Notes: generated by a model not told the origin, from the letters alone. DNA of 56,370 bases from Gammaproteobacteria bacterium (GCA_016207405.1 JACQPQ010000034.1:1-56370); one strand, 5' to 3'; shown: positions 18,249 to 31,165, counted from the first letter of the stretch. Numbers and translations: made by a program.

Positions 18249-19472
18249 TTAATACAGCACTCTAAACTTAAGCGTATGTGGCACTCTTTTTAGCTCCTGA
18301 ATCACTGCCTTAGGATAATTTTTATCGACATCCGTAATGAGGTATCCAATGATTTCGTTAGTCTTTAAATACTGTCCGACAATATTAATGTGACTCTTTG
18401 CCAAGATACCATTCACCTTCGCCAGTATGCCTGGAACATTTTCATGAATATGCAGCAATCGGTGCGCATTCACCTGCTCCGGTAATTGAATGGCCGGAAG
18501 ATTAACACTTCCTAAAGAATTTCCTGTATTGATATAGGCAATGAGCTGAGAGGGAACATATTCTCCAATCGCTTTTTGCGCCTCTTCCGTTGCACCCCCT
18601 ACATGGGGCGTGAGAATAACATTGTCACATTTATCTAATGGTGACTGAAACTTCGCGTGACTTGCAACCGGTTCCTCAGGATGAACGTCAATCCCCGCTC
18701 CACCCAAATGGCCATTTTCCAAATATTTTTTAAGCGCTTGGATATCTACAACATGTCCTCGACTTAAATTAATAAACAGTGTCCCCTTTTGCATTAACTT
18801 AAATTTTTCTTCCCCAAACAAATTTTTATTGGAAGACCGACCATCGACATGTACAGAAACTACATGCGATCTTTTAAGAAGCGCTTCCAAAGTTTTACAC
18901 TTTTGGGCGTTACCCATGGCCAATTTTTCAACTAGATCGTAATACAACACTTGCATACCGAGAGACTCTGCCAAAATAGAAAGCTGAGAACCAATATTCC
19001 CATAACCCACAATACCTAACGTCTTTCCCCTCACTTCAAATGAATGGTGAGCTGTTTTATTCCAAATGCCTTTATGCATCTCATAACACCGGTCAAACCC
19101 ATACCGCATCAGCATAATGATTTCACCAATCACGAGTTCCACTACACTTCGAGTATTACTATAAGGCGCATTGAATACCGCAATTCCCCGTTTAGAACAT
19201 TCAGATAAATCTACTTGATTCGTCCCAATACAAAAGGCGCCAATGGCAAGCAATTTTTTGGCATTCTGGAGAATGGGCTCTGTTACTTCTGTAGTAGAGC
19301 GGATCCCCAGCATTGAAATATCGGGGATTCGCTCTGCCAGTTGATGGGCTTTTAAACCGTTGGGAAGAACCTCTACCGAATAACCCTCTTGCTTCAAAAG
19401 AAGAACTGCCTGCGTATGAATGCCTTCTGCTAATAAAACCTTTATTTTGTGTTTAGGATAAGACGTTTTCAT
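18249..19472 (-). CDS. serA: D-3-phosphoglycerate dehydrogenase
   Basis: The 407-residue enzyme oxidises 3-phosphoglycerate to phosphohydroxypyruvate, the first step of serine synthesis. It has the NAD-binding GKTLGIVGYGNIGSQLS near 145-162, catalytic-site segments LSRGHVVDIQAL and ILTPHVGGATEEAQ (His of the Glu-His pair near 292), and a C-terminal ACT domain (HIHENVPGILAKVNGILAKS). Size and architecture are those of the E. coli enzyme (410 residues, serine-inhibited through ACT). Its ATG overlaps the stop of the phosphoserine-phosphatase-like gene as ATGA, so two serine-pathway genes appear translationally coupled. Confidence 0.95.
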   Translation of the reverse strand: MKTSYPKHKIKVLLAEGIHTQAVLLLKQEGYSVEVLPNGLKAHQLAERIPDISMLGIRSTTEVTEPILQNAKKLLAIGAFCIGTNQVDLSECSKRGIAVFNAPYSNTRSVVELVIGEIIMLMRYGFDRCYEMHKGIWNKTAHHSFEVRGKTLGIVGYGNIGSQLSILAESLGMQVLYYDLVEKLAMGNAQKCKTLEALLKRSHVVSVHVDGRSSNKNLFGEEKFKLMQKGTLFINLSRGHVVDIQALKKYLENGHLGGAGIDVHPEEPVASHAKFQSPLDKCDNVILTPHVGGATEEAQKAIGEYVPSQLIAYINTGNSLGSVNLPAIQLPEQVNAHRLLHIHENVPGILAKVNGILAKSHINIVGQYLKTNEIIGYLITDVDKNYPKAVIQELKRVPHTLKFRVLY

Positions 19473-20116
19473 AAGAGACGTAACAACTCATCAAAATTTG
19501 GAATGATGTGATCAGCATATTTTAAAATATTTTTCCGACAGACATTCTCAGTAAATGCACAAAATTTGTGTGCAAGCCCTGCTTCTTTCACCGCATAGTC
19601 GCTCATTCCATCGCCCACACTGTAAACAGGGCCTGTCAGGTTTAGCGATTTGACACAAATAACTTTTCCATCGCTTTTACATAACGGGTTTTCTAAGTCA
19701 AAGCCAATAATACTCCCCTTTAGATCTGTGATAAATGTATTGGCAAATATCTGTTTAAATGAGATCCCAAAAGGCTTGACCACGGGCCAAATAAATTCCA
19801 AAAACCCTCCTGAAATAATATATATCGAACCCCTGTGCTGTTTGAAAAAGGCTTGATTACGGAGGATAGACGGCGTGATGTTTTTTTTGAGATGGACTAT
19901 CACCCGCTTCAAATCTGAACGCCTGGCCGAAAGAAGCTGAATACGCTTTTGAAGCGACTCTGTAAAAGACATTTCGCCCATCACGCCTTGTTGCGTAATG
20001 CTTTTAATTTTTTCGATGACTTCTGGCTTATCTCTCAGCGTTAAAGCCGCCCATGCATCTAATGTTTCAACCTGAATAAAAGTACTATCAAAATCTAAAA
20101 GGAGGGTAAATGTCAC
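19469..20116 (-). CDS. HAD-family phosphoserine phosphatase-like protein
   Basis: The roughly 215-residue protein begins with the HAD motif LLDFDSTFIQ, where Asp is the nucleophile in DxDST, has SGG near the middle (IYIISGGFLEF, motif II) and YSVGDGMSDYAV (motif IV) with the metal-binding aspartates. DFDST and its coupling to serA favour phosphoserine phosphatase (serB-type), the last step of serine synthesis; it lacks the N-terminal ACT-like domain of E. coli SerB. The start is uncertain: GTG 20116, ten bases after the miaB stop, places the family motif near the N-terminus, whereas a TTG at 20173 overlaps miaB. The region between is built of TAGTGGT-type repeats. Confidence 0.78.
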   Translation of the reverse strand: MTFTLLLDFDSTFIQVETLDAWAALTLRDKPEVIEKIKSITQQGVMGEMSFTESLQKRIQLLSARRSDLKRVIVHLKKNITPSILRNQAFFKQHRGSIYIISGGFLEFIWPVVKPFGISFKQIFANTFITDLKGSIIGFDLENPLCKSDGKVICVKSLNLTGPVYSVGDGMSDYAVKEAGLAHKFCAFTENVCRKNILKYADHIIPNFDELLRLL

Positions 20117-20120
20117 AATG

Positions 20121-20140
20121 TAGTGGTTAGTGGTTAAGGT
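20121..20140. repeat. TAGTGGT heptamer tract at the miaB/serB junction
   Basis: TAGTGGT TAGTGGT TAAGGTT, a 7-bp period, covers the last codons and stop of miaB (…NLNH) and the upstream edge of the phosphatase gene. It parallels the CACTAAC tract at 32441-32458, which is the same unit read on the other strand. Confidence 0.7.
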
Positions 20141-21554
20141 TACCTTGCAAAGAATGGCGCAAGGCTTTAACAATCTCTACAGTTACAAAATGCCCAATCT
20201 GTTCTGGACTGCCTTCAAAATGAACGACTCGATTGTTTTCCGTACGCCCCTTGAGCCTCACTGGATCTTTTTTGGAAGGCCCTTCCACCAAAACGGATTG
20301 GCAAGTCCCCACCATACTTTCATTCATACGACGTTCAAAGGTTTCGAGTCGCTTTTGAAGAATAGCCAATCTCTGCTTTTTCTTTAAAAGAGGAACCGGG
20401 TGTGGTAACCGTTCTGCAGGCGTCCCTCGCCGTGGGCTGTACATAAAACTAAAAGACTGGTCAAACGCAATATCTTCTACAAGGGAGAGAGTCGCCTTAA
20501 AATCTTCCTCTGTCTCGCCCGGAAAACCTACAATAAAATCGGAAGAAACACTCATGCCCGGTCGAATTTCTCTAAGCGTTTTAATTTTAGAACAGTATTC
20601 GGCCCGAGTATAATTACGCTTCATTAAACTTAAAATCCGGTCTGATCCACTCTGAACCGGAAGGTGAATATGACTAGCTAACTTTGGAACCTCTTGATAA
20701 GCCAACGCTAAACGGTTACTGAAATGAGCGGGATGAGAAGTCGTATAACGAATGCGTTCGATACCCTCAATTTCAGCGACGACTGAAATTAGTTCTGCCA
20801 AATCCACTTCCCGCCCATCCACTGTCTTCCCCCGATAAGCGTTCACGTTCTGACCCAATAAAGTTACTTCACGAACCCCTTGCTTTCTCAGATGCGCAAT
20901 TTCAATGATGAGATCATCAAAAGGACGACTGACTTCAATCCCTCGCGTATAAGGCACCACACAAAAGGAACAGTATTGATTACATCCTTCTATGATAGTG
21001 ACAAAAGCAGTGGGGCCTTCGGCACGCGGCATCGGCAAGGAGTCAAACTTTTCAATTTCTGGAAAAGATACATCCACTGCAGCTTTTTTTTCTAGGCGTA
21101 TCTGGTTAAGAAGTTCCGGCAAACGATGCACCGTTTGCGGACCAAAAATAATGTCCACATAAGGCGCTCGTTTTAAAATCGCTTCTGCCTCTTGACTCGC
21201 AACACATCCCCCCACTCCAATAATTAGATGTTTTTTTTGGTCTTTGAGTTTTTTAAAACGCCCTAACTCTGAAAATACCTTTTCTTGTGCCTTTTCTCGA
21301 ACGGAACAGGTATTCAAAAGTAGAATGTCTGCTTGGGTTGGATCGTGGGTAATTTCAACCCCCTGAGATGCCACCAATAATTCCCCTAAACGCTTACTAT
21401 CGTAAACGTTCATCTGGCACCCCTGGGTTTCAATGTAGAGTTTTGCTGAGTGACCACCAGAATCTTTAAGAGACTCTTTGGGAAGAGTTTTCTCCCCCTG
21501 TGCGAGCGTGTCCCGAGCGACGTAGAATTTTTCAGGTAAAAATGCAGGATGCAT
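20127..21554 (-). CDS. miaB: tRNA-2-methylthio-N6-dimethylallyladenosine synthase
   Basis: The 475-residue radical-SAM methylthiotransferase adds the 2-methylthio group to i6A37 of tRNAs reading UNN codons. It has an N-terminal UPF0004 domain ([18 protein letters not shown]), the radical-SAM motif [15 protein letters not shown] and a C-terminal TRAM-like region. The family normally starts within a few residues of KLYIETQG; here about 38 residues precede it, with no in-frame start codon closer. That extension is encoded by the left arm (21470-21536) of a long inverted repeat. ATG 21554 (or GTG 21563) is therefore the only available start, and neither has a clear Shine-Dalgarno. Confidence 0.92.
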   Translation of the reverse strand: MHPAFLPEKFYVARDTLAQGEKTLPKESLKDSGGHSAKLYIETQGCQMNVYDSKRLGELLVASQGVEITHDPTQADILLLNTCSVREKAQEKVFSELGRFKKLKDQKKHLIIGVGGCVASQEAEAILKRAPYVDIIFGPQTVHRLPELLNQIRLEKKAAVDVSFPEIEKFDSLPMPRAEGPTAFVTIIEGCNQYCSFCVVPYTRGIEVSRPFDDLIIEIAHLRKQGVREVTLLGQNVNAYRGKTVDGREVDLAELISVVAEIEGIERIRYTTSHPAHFSNRLALAYQEVPKLASHIHLPVQSGSDRILSLMKRNYTRAEYCSKIKTLREIRPGMSVSSDFIVGFPGETEEDFKATLSLVEDIAFDQSFSFMYSPRRGTPAERLPHPVPLLKKKQRLAILQKRLETFERRMNESMVGTCQSVLVEGPSKKDPVRLKGRTENNRVVHFEGSPEQIGHFVTVEIVKALRHSLQGNLNH

Positions 21555-21662
21555 TTTTAGCACACTGGAGATAGGATATCGACTGTGCGCGGCCTGAAAA
21601 ATTCTAGGAGCGCAGGGACACTCGTGCTCGCACCGGGGGAGAAAACCTGCCCAAAGAGTCTC
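21470..21662. repeat. Long imperfect inverted repeat covering the miaB 5' end
   Basis: The left arm (21470-21536, read on the minus strand) and right arm (21593-21662, plus strand) share CCTGAAAAATTCTA, GGGACAC, GCTCGCAC, GGGGGAGAAAAC and CCCAAAGAGTCTC in order, about 70 bp each, around a 56-bp spacer. The left arm lies inside the miaB frame and encodes its non-family N-terminal extension. The right arm lies in the miaB-guaB spacer. Confidence 0.8.
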
Positions 21663-21719
21663 AAATTGTTAGAAAACTTTTGAGATTTCTCAGAGAGTTT
21701 AGAAGATAGCACGAATAAC

Positions 21720-23846
<2,127 letters not shown>

Positions 23847-23847
<1 letters not shown>

Positions 23848-25604
23848 TACATCGTATCCGGTGCAGAAACGCCTAATAACGAAAGTCCATTTGCCACTAC
23901 TTGTTTAACCGCCAAACTAAGTGCAAGCCTTGCATTGCGAAGGGGAGGTTCTTCCACAAGTACTCTATGCTCATTATAGTAACGATGAAAACACCCTGCA
24001 CATTCTTGTAAATAATGTGCGACAGGATGGGGTTCATATTGCTTAGCCGCAGCTTCAACACAGTCAGGATATTCCGATAATTTCCCAAGCAGCCGTTCCT
24101 CTTCTTTCGTTTTAAGTAGCCCAACATTTTGTAAACCCATCGTTTGATCGTACCGCCATCCGAGAGGCGCGAGCTTCTTAAAAACACTTGCGACACGCGC
24201 ATGTGCATACTGAATGGTGTATACGGGATTTTCGTGGGACTTGGAACGAGCGAGTTCGCAATCAAAGTTCATATGCTGGCTGCTTTTACGCATTACATAA
24301 AAAAAACGCGCCGCGTCGTTTCCTACCATCTCCCGCAACTCCCGCAACGTGACAAATACCCCACTTCTTGTCGACATCGACAGTCGCTCTTTGCCACGAG
24401 TTAACACTGCGAACTGCACTAAAATAAAATTTAAAATTTTTGGGTAACCAAGGGCTTTCATTGCGGCTGTCAAACGGGTGGTATACCCATGATGATCTGC
24501 ACCCACAATATTGATAAGCACATCAAATCCTCGTTCTACCTTCGTAAGATGATAGGCCAGATCGGAGGCAAAATAGGTCAACTCTCCATTTCCCCGTCGA
24601 ACGACTCGGTCTTTTTCGTCTCCATATTTACTACTATTAAACCACAAGGCGCCGTCGTGATGATACAGATCACCGGTCGCATCAAGCCTTTCAATTACCT
24701 TTTGCATTTTCCCATCACGAAAATGCGATTGTTCTTTGTACCAAGCATCAAAAGTAACGCCAAATTGAGTTAAATCCTCTTGGATATCTTTTAAAATGGC
24801 CTCTTCCCCAAACGTGCGAACCGCTGTAAATTTTTCCTCCCCCAGCAGAGATTTTGCTTCTATAAGAAGCGCATCAAGCTCCCGTTCTCCTGCCTCTCCT
24901 TTTGTTGCTTCTTGTTTCGAGGCGCAACCGGGAAGAAGTGCATAAAATTGTCGGCCAACCTTCTCCATAAACGCTTGGGCAATATCAATAATATAGTGTC
25001 CCACATAAGTATTTAGCGGTAATGTAATTGCTTGCCCACCTAAAAGTTCCAGATATCGTAGCCACACACTCACTGCCAGAATATCCATCTGCCGTCCAAC
25101 ATTATTAACATAATATTCTCGATGCACAGAAAAGCCGCTTGCCGACAAAATATTCGCTAAACTGGCGCCACAGGCTGCTCCTCGCCCATGCCCCACATGC
25201 AAAGGCCCTGTCGGATTCGCCGATACAAACTCGATGAGTACTTTTCGATTTTGCCCTAGGTTAGAGGATCCATAGTGTTTTCCCTCTGTCAAAACTCGCT
25301 CAATCACTGCGCCATAGGTCGCCGGCAACACATAAAAATTAATAAAGCCGCCTCCGGCGACTTCTACTTTCTCAATGAAGGGTGAAGCAGGAAACTCTCT
25401 AATGATTTGCTCGGCTATTGTGCGTGGGGATTGCTTGCCCTCTTTTGCAAGCACCCATGCAATATTACTCGCATAATCTCCTTGTGCTTTGTGCCGAGGC
25501 CGTTCGAGAGTGGCTTTGACTGTTGGCATTTCTGAGGGAAGCACGCCTTTGTCTTTCAGCGCTTTCTGTGCAGCAATTAAAAGCTCTTGTATTTTTTCTT
25601 TCAC
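23847..25604 (-). CDS. argS: Arginyl-tRNA synthetase
   Basis: The 585-residue class I synthetase charges tRNA-Arg. The HIGH-type motif is HVGHGRGA in SANPTGPLHVGHGRG (about 120-134), and the second class I motif region is RGKERLSMSTRSG, a relaxed KMSKS as is usual for ArgS. It ends with the all-helical anticodon-binding domain (from about 470). The start is GTG at 25604, giving the family N-terminus MKEKIQELLIAAQKAL; no Shine-Dalgarno is visible. It is divergent from serS with only 40 bases between, so the two synthetase promoters must overlap closely. Confidence 0.97.
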
Positions 25605-25644
25605 GATGTATTTTATTTTGAGTTAAGTTAAACTCATTCCAATC

Positions 25645-26922
25645 ATGTTAGATCCTAAGGTTTTTCGCCAAAAAATCAACGATCTCCAAGAAAAGCTCAA
25701 ATTGCGCAATTTCACTATTGATCTCGATTGGCTTCAAGCTCTGGAGGCCGAAAGAAAGATCTTACAAAGTCAAACGCAAGCGCTTCAAAATGAACGAAAT
25801 GTTCTTTCTAAGCAGATCGGACAAAAGAAAGCAAAAGGAGAAAACACGGAAGACTCTTTAGCAAAAGGGGAAAAAATTGCAAAAGCCCTTCAAGAAAAAG
25901 AAGAGGCTCTTAAATCCCTTCAAAAAAAATTGTGGGACTTCCAAACCACGGTGCCGAATCTTCCTCACGTTAGTGTTCCTCCTGGCAAAAATCCTTTGGA
26001 TAATCTTGAGGTTCGAAAATGGAAAGAACCCCCCTTGTTTCCTTTTGAACCTCTTGACCACATTGCCTTGGGCAAACGTTTACACGGTATTGATTTTGAC
26101 CAAGCTACACGCATTGCAGGCTCCCGTTTTGTCATTCTGAATGGTCCCGTGGCAGAGCTCCACCGGGCGCTCACCAACTGGATGTTGGATGTTCACACAA
26201 AAGAACATGGCTACACGGAAGTTTATGTTCCTTACCTCGTTAATGAGAATAGCCTATTTGGAACTGGACAACTGCCTAAATTTGAAAGTGAGTTGTTCAA
26301 AATCGAACGCGATCCGCCTTATTATCTTATTCCAACGGCTGAAGTTCCGGTAACCAATCTAGTACGCGAACGCATCTTGGAGGCTGAAGCACTCCCTCTT
26401 AAATGGGTCTCACACACCCCTTGTTTTCGAAGTGAAGCGGGATCTTATGGCAAAGATCTACATGGAATGATCCGCCAACACCAATTTGAAAAAGTTGAGC
26501 TTGTTCAGGTCGTTCGCCCCGAACACTCTTATAAGATCTTGGAAGAATTAACCTCTCATGCAGAAACCATCCTAAAAAAATTAGAGCTCCCTTATCGAGT
26601 CATCGCCCTTTGTGGAGGTGATCTCGGTTTTGCCGCTGCTAAAACTTACGATCTCGAAGTATGGCTACCCAGCCAAAAAATCTATCGCGAAATTTCATCC
26701 TGTAGTAACTTTGAAAGTTTTCAGGCACGCCGCTTAGAAGCCCGTTGGCGTGAAACGCCTAGCGCGAAACCCGATTACGTACATACTTTAAATGGCTCCG
26801 GGCTTGCTGTGGGCAGAACCTTAATTGCACTAATGGAAAATTATCAAGATCAGAATGGCAATATCGCTATTCCTGCTGTTTTACACCCTTACATGAAAGG
26901 AATAACCCACATAGAAAAATGA
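25645..26922 (+). CDS. serS: Seryl-tRNA synthetase
   Basis: The 425-residue class II synthetase has the N-terminal long coiled-coil arm (about 25-105) that contacts the tRNA-Ser variable arm, then motif 2 (FRSEAGSYGKDLHGMIRQHQFEKVE) and motif 3 (LNGSGLAVGRTLIALMENYQ). Both are intact. The arm is rich in Lys/Glu/Gln, as expected. The stop overlaps the next start codon as ATGA, so a ThDP decarboxylase gene is coupled to it. A tRNA-Ser gene lies in the same window at 47713-47803. Confidence 0.97.
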   Translation: MLDPKVFRQKINDLQEKLKLRNFTIDLDWLQALEAERKILQSQTQALQNERNVLSKQIGQKKAKGENTEDSLAKGEKIAKALQEKEEALKSLQKKLWDFQTTVPNLPHVSVPPGKNPLDNLEVRKWKEPPLFPFEPLDHIALGKRLHGIDFDQATRIAGSRFVILNGPVAELHRALTNWMLDVHTKEHGYTEVYVPYLVNENSLFGTGQLPKFESELFKIERDPPYYLIPTAEVPVTNLVRERILEAEALPLKWVSHTPCFRSEAGSYGKDLHGMIRQHQFEKVELVQVVRPEHSYKILEELTSHAETILKKLELPYRVIALCGGDLGFAAAKTYDLEVWLPSQKIYREISSCSNFESFQARRLEARWRETPSAKPDYVHTLNGSGLAVGRTLIALMENYQDQNGNIAIPAVLHPYMKGITHIEK

Positions 26923-28547
26923 ATCTTTCAGAAGCCTTACTTCATGCGCTTAAAGCGCAAGGTGCAAAAGAAATCTTTGGTATTCCGGGCGATTTTGTAC
27001 TTCCCTTTTTCAAAATCATAGAAGAATCCAACCTCTTACCACTTTATACCTTAAGTCACGAACCGGCTGTCGGATTTGCTGCTGACGCTGCTGCACGCAT
27101 GCATATGAATTTAGGGGTAGCTGCGGTTACTTACGGTGCAGGGGCTCTGAACATGGTCAATGCTATTGCAACCGCTTATGCAGAAAGATCTCCGGTTGTA
27201 GTTATTTCAGGCGCGCCTGGAGAAGGTGAAAGCCAAAAGGGCTTACTGTTGCACCACCAAGCTAAAACGCTGTCCTCTCAGTTTCGTATTTATTCTGAAA
27301 TCACCTGCGACCAAGCGCGATTAGATGACGTGCACCATGCACCCCAAGATATCGCTCGCGTTTTATGTCATGCACACCTTTACTCTCAACCCGTATATAT
27401 TGAACTTCCAAGGGATAAAATCCACCAGAGCTGCGAGGAGGTTCCCATTCAAAGGCTTCCTGCAATTGATAAGGAAGCGCTTCGTATGGCAGCTTCTGAA
27501 ATTATGACAAGGCTGACTCGTGCCAAAAAACCGGTTCTCATGATCTGCGTCGAAACCAGGCGATATGGCCTTGAAACCAAGGTAGCAAAATTCGCACGCA
27601 AACTGGGGATCCCCGTTGTAACCAGTTTAATGGGAAGAGGCCTCTTCGCTGGGATGGAACCTCCACTCATAGGACCTTATTTAGGCATAGCCGGAGATAA
27701 AAAAATCACTCGCCTAGTTGAACATTCGGATGCGTTATTTCTCCTCGGAATCATCTTGTCTGATACTAATTTTGGTATTTCGAAAGAACCGATTGACCTT
27801 AAAAAAACCATTCAGGCTACTCGAAACCAAGTCATCATAGATTATCATGTCTATCCGTATATCCCCTTATCCTCTTTGATAGATGAACTATTAAGGCTGA
27901 CGGAAGAGAGGAATGACGCCCCCGCAACAGTTTTCCCTAAAATTCGTTACCCTAGAAACTTAAAAAGTGACGACCATCCTATCCACCCTATTGATATTGC
28001 AACCGCTGTAAATGATCTGTTTGATACGGCAGGACGCATGCCTATCGTAGCCGATATGGGAGATGCGCTATTCACTGCCTTTGATATTGAAAATACCACC
28101 CTCTTGGCTCCCGCTTATTATGCAACCATGGGATTTGGCATTCCAGCCGGCTTAGGGTTACAAGCCACAACAGGTAAGCGTCCACTTATTCTCGTTGGAG
28201 ATGGTGCCTTCCAGATGACGGGATTGGAACTTGGAAACTGTAAAAAATATGGATGGGACCCCATTGTGCTCGTTTTTAACAATAGCAGCTGGGAAATGTT
28301 GGCGGTTTTCCAGCCTGGATCGAAATTTAATAAAATTGACGGCTGGAATTTTGCCGAAATCGCAATGGGGTTAAAGGGGGTAGGCATTCGAGTCACCACT
28401 CGGCGTGAACTCCACCAGGCTCTTTTTCAGGCGGTACAGGAGCGCGGTCGCTTCCATTTGCTGGATATTGTGATCCCTCCGGGGAAAATTTCCCCTACCT
28501 TATCGAACTATGTCTCTGGCATTCGCCGGCTTTCAAGAAACCCTTAA
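26919..28547 (+). CDS. Thiamine-diphosphate-dependent phenylpyruvate/indolepyruvate decarboxylase (IpdC-like)
   Basis: The 542-residue enzyme has the three ThDP-family domains: a PYR domain with catalytic Glu48 in [15 protein letters not shown], a central domain, and a PP domain with the GDG..NN cofactor motif ([15 protein letters not shown] .. VFNNSSWEM). From memory, the whole sequence, including [12 protein letters not shown] and [14 protein letters not shown], resembles the Azospirillum IpdC/phenylpyruvate decarboxylase group more than pyruvate decarboxylases or acetolactate synthases. It would convert aryl 2-oxo acids to aldehydes, possibly towards indole-3-acetate or aromatic amino-acid breakdown. 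The coupling to serS by a 4-base overlap is unusual. Its last 15 bases overlap the convergent ispH gene. Confidence 0.8.
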   Translation: MNLSEALLHALKAQGAKEIFGIPGDFVLPFFKIIEESNLLPLYTLSHEPAVGFAADAAARMHMNLGVAAVTYGAGALNMVNAIATAYAERSPVVVISGAPGEGESQKGLLLHHQAKTLSSQFRIYSEITCDQARLDDVHHAPQDIARVLCHAHLYSQPVYIELPRDKIHQSCEEVPIQRLPAIDKEALRMAASEIMTRLTRAKKPVLMICVETRRYGLETKVAKFARKLGIPVVTSLMGRGLFAGMEPPLIGPYLGIAGDKKITRLVEHSDALFLLGIILSDTNFGISKEPIDLKKTIQATRNQVIIDYHVYPYIPLSSLIDELLRLTEERNDAPATVFPKIRYPRNLKSDDHPIHPIDIATAVNDLFDTAGRMPIVADMGDALFTAFDIENTTLLAPAYYATMGFGIPAGLGLQATTGKRPLILVGDGAFQMTGLELGNCKKYGWDPIVLVFNNSSWEMLAVFQPGSKFNKIDGWNFAEIAMGLKGVGIRVTTRRELHQALFQAVQERGRFHLLDIVIPPGKISPTLSNYVSGIRRLSRNP

Positions 28548-29468
28548 AGATTTTGGCAAAGAAAAAACAATGGTTTCTTTCTGGCCTGAACACTCTTCTA
28601 CACCACTCGCTCCCCACGTAAAGAGGCGTTCAACGACACGTTGAACTAAAATGGCTGGAGCGGAAGCGCCCGCTGTAATCCCAACTGTTTTTTTATCCTG
28701 GAACCATTCGCGGCGAAGGTGGTTTTCATCATCCACTAAATAAGCCGGGATCTCTTTTTTTTCTGCAATTTCCCTCAAGCGATTGGAATTGGAACTCGTT
28801 ACCGAGCCTATCACGATAACCACATCCGAAACTTCTGCTAAACGCTTAACGGCATCTTGCCTATTTTGTGTGGCATAGCAAATGTCTTCTCGGGCAGGCC
28901 CCTCTATATTCGGAAACCGTTGACGCAAAGCCGAGATCATTTGTGTCGTATCCTCAATGGATAACGTGGTTTGCGTAACGTAGGCGATATTGAGGGGGTT
29001 TTTAACCTCTAACGTATAAAGATCTGCAAGCCTTTCAACCAAGTAAATCCCCCCTGAAAGATTGTGATACTGACCTAAAGTCCCTTCTACCTCCGGGTGC
29101 CCCGCATGTCCAATCAGAATGCATTCGCGTCCCTTTTTTGCATGACGCGCCACTTCCATGTGCACCTTGGTCACCAAGGGACACGTTGCATCGAACACGG
29201 TTAAATTTCGTTTTTTGGCTGCCTCCTGAATGGCTTGAGAAACGCCATGGGCGCTAAAAATTAATGTTGCGCCACACGGAACATCTTCTACACGTTCCAC
29301 AAAAAAAGCGCCCTTTTTCTGCAAGGCTTCTACCACGTGGCGGTTGTGCACGACTTCATGTCTAACATAGATGGGAGGCCCCAGAAGTTCTAGAGCCCTT
29401 TCTACAATACTAATGGCTCGATCAACCCCTGCACAAAAGCCTCTTGGATTTGCAAGCAGTATGTTCAT
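28533..29468 (-). CDS. ispH: 4-hydroxy-3-methylbut-2-enyl diphosphate reductase
   Basis: The 311-residue iron-sulfur enzyme makes IPP and DMAPP in the last step of the MEP isoprenoid pathway. [19 protein letters not shown] carries Cys12; the other cluster cysteines lie in [11 protein letters not shown] and in [16 protein letters not shown]-type and TSSNSNRL substrate-site motifs are present. ATG 29468 is the family start and overlaps the lspA stop as ATGA, giving the common lspA-ispH pair without the fkpB gene that lies between them in E. coli. Its 3' end overlaps the convergent decarboxylase gene by 15 bases. Confidence 0.97.
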   Translation of the reverse strand: MNILLANPRGFCAGVDRAISIVERALELLGPPIYVRHEVVHNRHVVEALQKKGAFFVERVEDVPCGATLIFSAHGVSQAIQEAAKKRNLTVFDATCPLVTKVHMEVARHAKKGRECILIGHAGHPEVEGTLGQYHNLSGGIYLVERLADLYTLEVKNPLNIAYVTQTTLSIEDTTQMISALRQRFPNIEGPAREDICYATQNRQDAVKRLAEVSDVVIVIGSVTSSNSNRLREIAEKKEIPAYLVDDENHLRREWFQDKKTVGITAGASAPAILVQRVVERLFTWGASGVEECSGQKETIVFSLPKSLRVS

Positions 29469-29929
29469 GTTTTGTGTTTTTTGAAGCATTCTATAATTAA
29501 TCCCAAAACGCCTACTGAGATAGCCAGATCTGCGACATTAAATACGGGCCAATGCCAGGTTCCCACATAAAAATCTAGGAAATCTACGACATAAGACAAC
29601 GTTAAGCGGTCCCATAGATTCCCCAGTGCGCCTCCTAAGATAAGACTGAGAGAGCAAGCAGGCCACGCTGAAAACTTAAGTAAATAAAGCCAGTACACAA
29701 TTCCAATACTCACAAGCAAAGCAAAGATCACTAAAAAAATTCTTTGCCAGTCGCCCCCTGTAGAAAGAAGGCTAAACGCAATGCCCCGATTAAATATAAG
29801 TGTAAGATCAAAGCAGGGAAAAATAGGATAAGGTGTGTTTGGCTCCAACTTCAGAAGTACGAGGTTTTTTGTGATTCTGTCGAGTCCCAGTACAAGACTG
29901 CTAAGAGAGAGCCATAAAAAAAAGCGCAT
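29465..29929 (-). CDS. lspA: Lipoprotein signal peptidase (signal peptidase II)
   Basis: The 154-residue inner-membrane aspartyl protease has four transmembrane segments and both catalytic regions: [10 protein letters not shown], then [23 protein letters not shown] and [15 protein letters not shown], with the two active-site aspartates in DR/VDF and NVAD. It cleaves diacylglyceryl-prolipoproteins before the lipidated Cys. ATG 29929 is chosen with GGTGG upstream; a TTG at 29944 would overlap the lptB stop. It takes the place that rpoN holds after lptB in E. coli, joining the lpt block to ispH. Confidence 0.95.
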   Translation of the reverse strand: MRFFLWLSLSSLVLGLDRITKNLVLLKLEPNTPYPIFPCFDLTLIFNRGIAFSLLSTGGDWQRIFLVIFALLVSIGIVYWLYLLKFSAWPACSLSLILGGALGNLWDRLTLSYVVDFLDFYVGTWHWPVFNVADLAISVGVLGLIIECFKKHKT

Positions 29930-29940
29930 TTTGCCACCGT

Positions 29941-30669
29941 TCAAAGTTGAAAATCCTTTCCTAAAAACACGGTTTTAACTTGCTCATTTTGAGCAATCGT
30001 ATCGGGAGAACCTTCTGCAATGAGAGTCCCTTCATTCATAATGTAGGTGTGATGGCAAATATCGAGCATTTCTCGAACATGGTGATCGGTAATAAAAACG
30101 CCAATGCCTTGCGACGTGAGTTGCCCGATTAAGCGTTTAATATCGACGATAGAAAGTGGATCAACCCCCGTAAAAGGTTCATCTAATAAAATGAATCGTG
30201 GAGTGCTTGCCAAAGTTCTTGCAATTTCAACTCGTCGCCGTTCTCCCCCAGACAAACTCATTCCAAAGTTCTCTCTCACATGAGACAAATGAAACCGGTC
30301 TAACAAAGCTTCTAACTTTCGCTGTCTTTGTTTAGCCGTCACCCCTTTTTGCAGCTCTAAAGTAGCCAGGATATTTTGCTCTACGGTGAGTTTTCTAAAT
30401 ACAGAAGGCTCTTGAGGTAAATACCCAATACCCAGTTCTGCTCTTCTGTGAATAGGGAGATAGGTAATCGCTTTAGTATCTAACATAATCTTGCCGCTAT
30501 CACAGGCAATGATCCCAACAAACATATAAAAGCAAGTTGTTTTCCCCGCACCATTGGGGCCTAATAACCCGACCACTTGTCCACTTTGGACGGCTAAGGA
30601 AACATCTTTAACAACCGCTCGCCTCCGGTAGGATTTTTTAAGACCGTGAGCGCACAAAAGGCTAGTCAT
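29941..30669 (-). CDS. lptB: LPS export ABC transporter ATPase
   Basis: The 242-residue ATPase powers extraction of LPS from the inner membrane with LptFG. It has Walker [10 protein letters not shown] near 38-46, [18 protein letters not shown] (Q-loop), the ABC signature [13 protein letters not shown], and Walker [14 protein letters not shown] followed by the switch His in FITDHHV. ATG 30669 gives the family length (E. coli 241) and overlaps the lptA stop by eight bases. lptF/lptG are not in the window. Confidence 0.97.
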   Translation of the reverse strand: MTSLLCAHGLKKSYRRRAVVKDVSLAVQSGQVVGLLGPNGAGKTTCFYMFVGIIACDSGKIMLDTKAITYLPIHRRAELGIGYLPQEPSVFRKLTVEQNILATLELQKGVTAKQRQRKLEALLDRFHLSHVRENFGMSLSGGERRRVEIARTLASTPRFILLDEPFTGVDPLSIVDIKRLIGQLTSQGIGVFITDHHVREMLDICHHTYIMNEGTLIAEGSPDTIAQNEQVKTVFLGKDFQL

Positions 30670-31165
30670 GAGCAGCGTGTTTTTCTGGAGAAGGTTTTTT
30701 GGGGTAGACCACCATGCGCGTACGTCCGCCTTTGGTCTCAAGTTGTTTGGTATTGAGATGATAGAGGATATGAGGAGCCGTAAAAGTATCCTGGTTTCGC
30801 CGCAAGATAGCCTCTTCTATTAATTCCACTTTTCGCTCTCCAATATCGTAGATAATTTTACGTGCCTCGGCAGTAAAAGTCGTTTTATCATCTAATTCTT
30901 CTCGATACGTGGCAGGTTTCCCTTCTGCAGTTAAACGTTTGATACCTTTATCATCATTCATAACTTCGGCATGATCCGCAAGGAGTTTTCGTGAGCCCTG
31001 CTTAAAGTGTACATTCCCCTTGTAAACGCTCAGTTTGGTTTCGCTATCATACTGCAGGGTGTCCGATTCAATTTGAATGGGTTCTTGTTTATCGCTTTCC
31101 AAGGCAACGCTATTGAAAGAAAAAACTATCATCAGAATGGAGCACAAAAGGCTAACGTACCCCAT
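30662..31165 (-). CDS. lptA: LPS transport periplasmic protein LptA
   Basis: The 167-residue protein has a signal peptide (about 1-21, ending NSVALES) and one OstA/LptA domain ([31 protein letters not shown]), with successive beta strands that stack into the LPS bridge across the periplasm. It ends in a short Lys/His tail (PEKHAAHD). It overlaps lptC upstream by 14 bases and lptB downstream by eight, an ordering shared with E. coli. The membership rests on domain pattern and context; sequence is otherwise diverged, as usual for LptA. Confidence 0.9.
   Translation of the reverse strand: MGYVSLLCSILMIVFSFNSVALESDKQEPIQIESDTLQYDSETKLSVYKGNVHFKQGSRKLLADHAEVMNDDKGIKRLTAEGKPATYREELDDKTTFTAEARKIIYDIGERKVELIEEAILRRNQDTFTAPHILYHLNTKQLETKGGRTRMVVYPKKPSPEKHAAHD

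Noticed and set aside
20173-20173. TTG start for the phosphoserine phosphatase-like gene
   Set aside because: It would overlap miaB by 47 bases and the extra residues come from the heptamer tract. GTG 20116 is preferred, though not proven.
26919-28547. Acetolactate synthase large subunit
   Set aside because: The sequence around the active Glu and the cofactor motif, plus the lack of an ilvN-like partner, fit the IpdC/phenylpyruvate decarboxylase group better.
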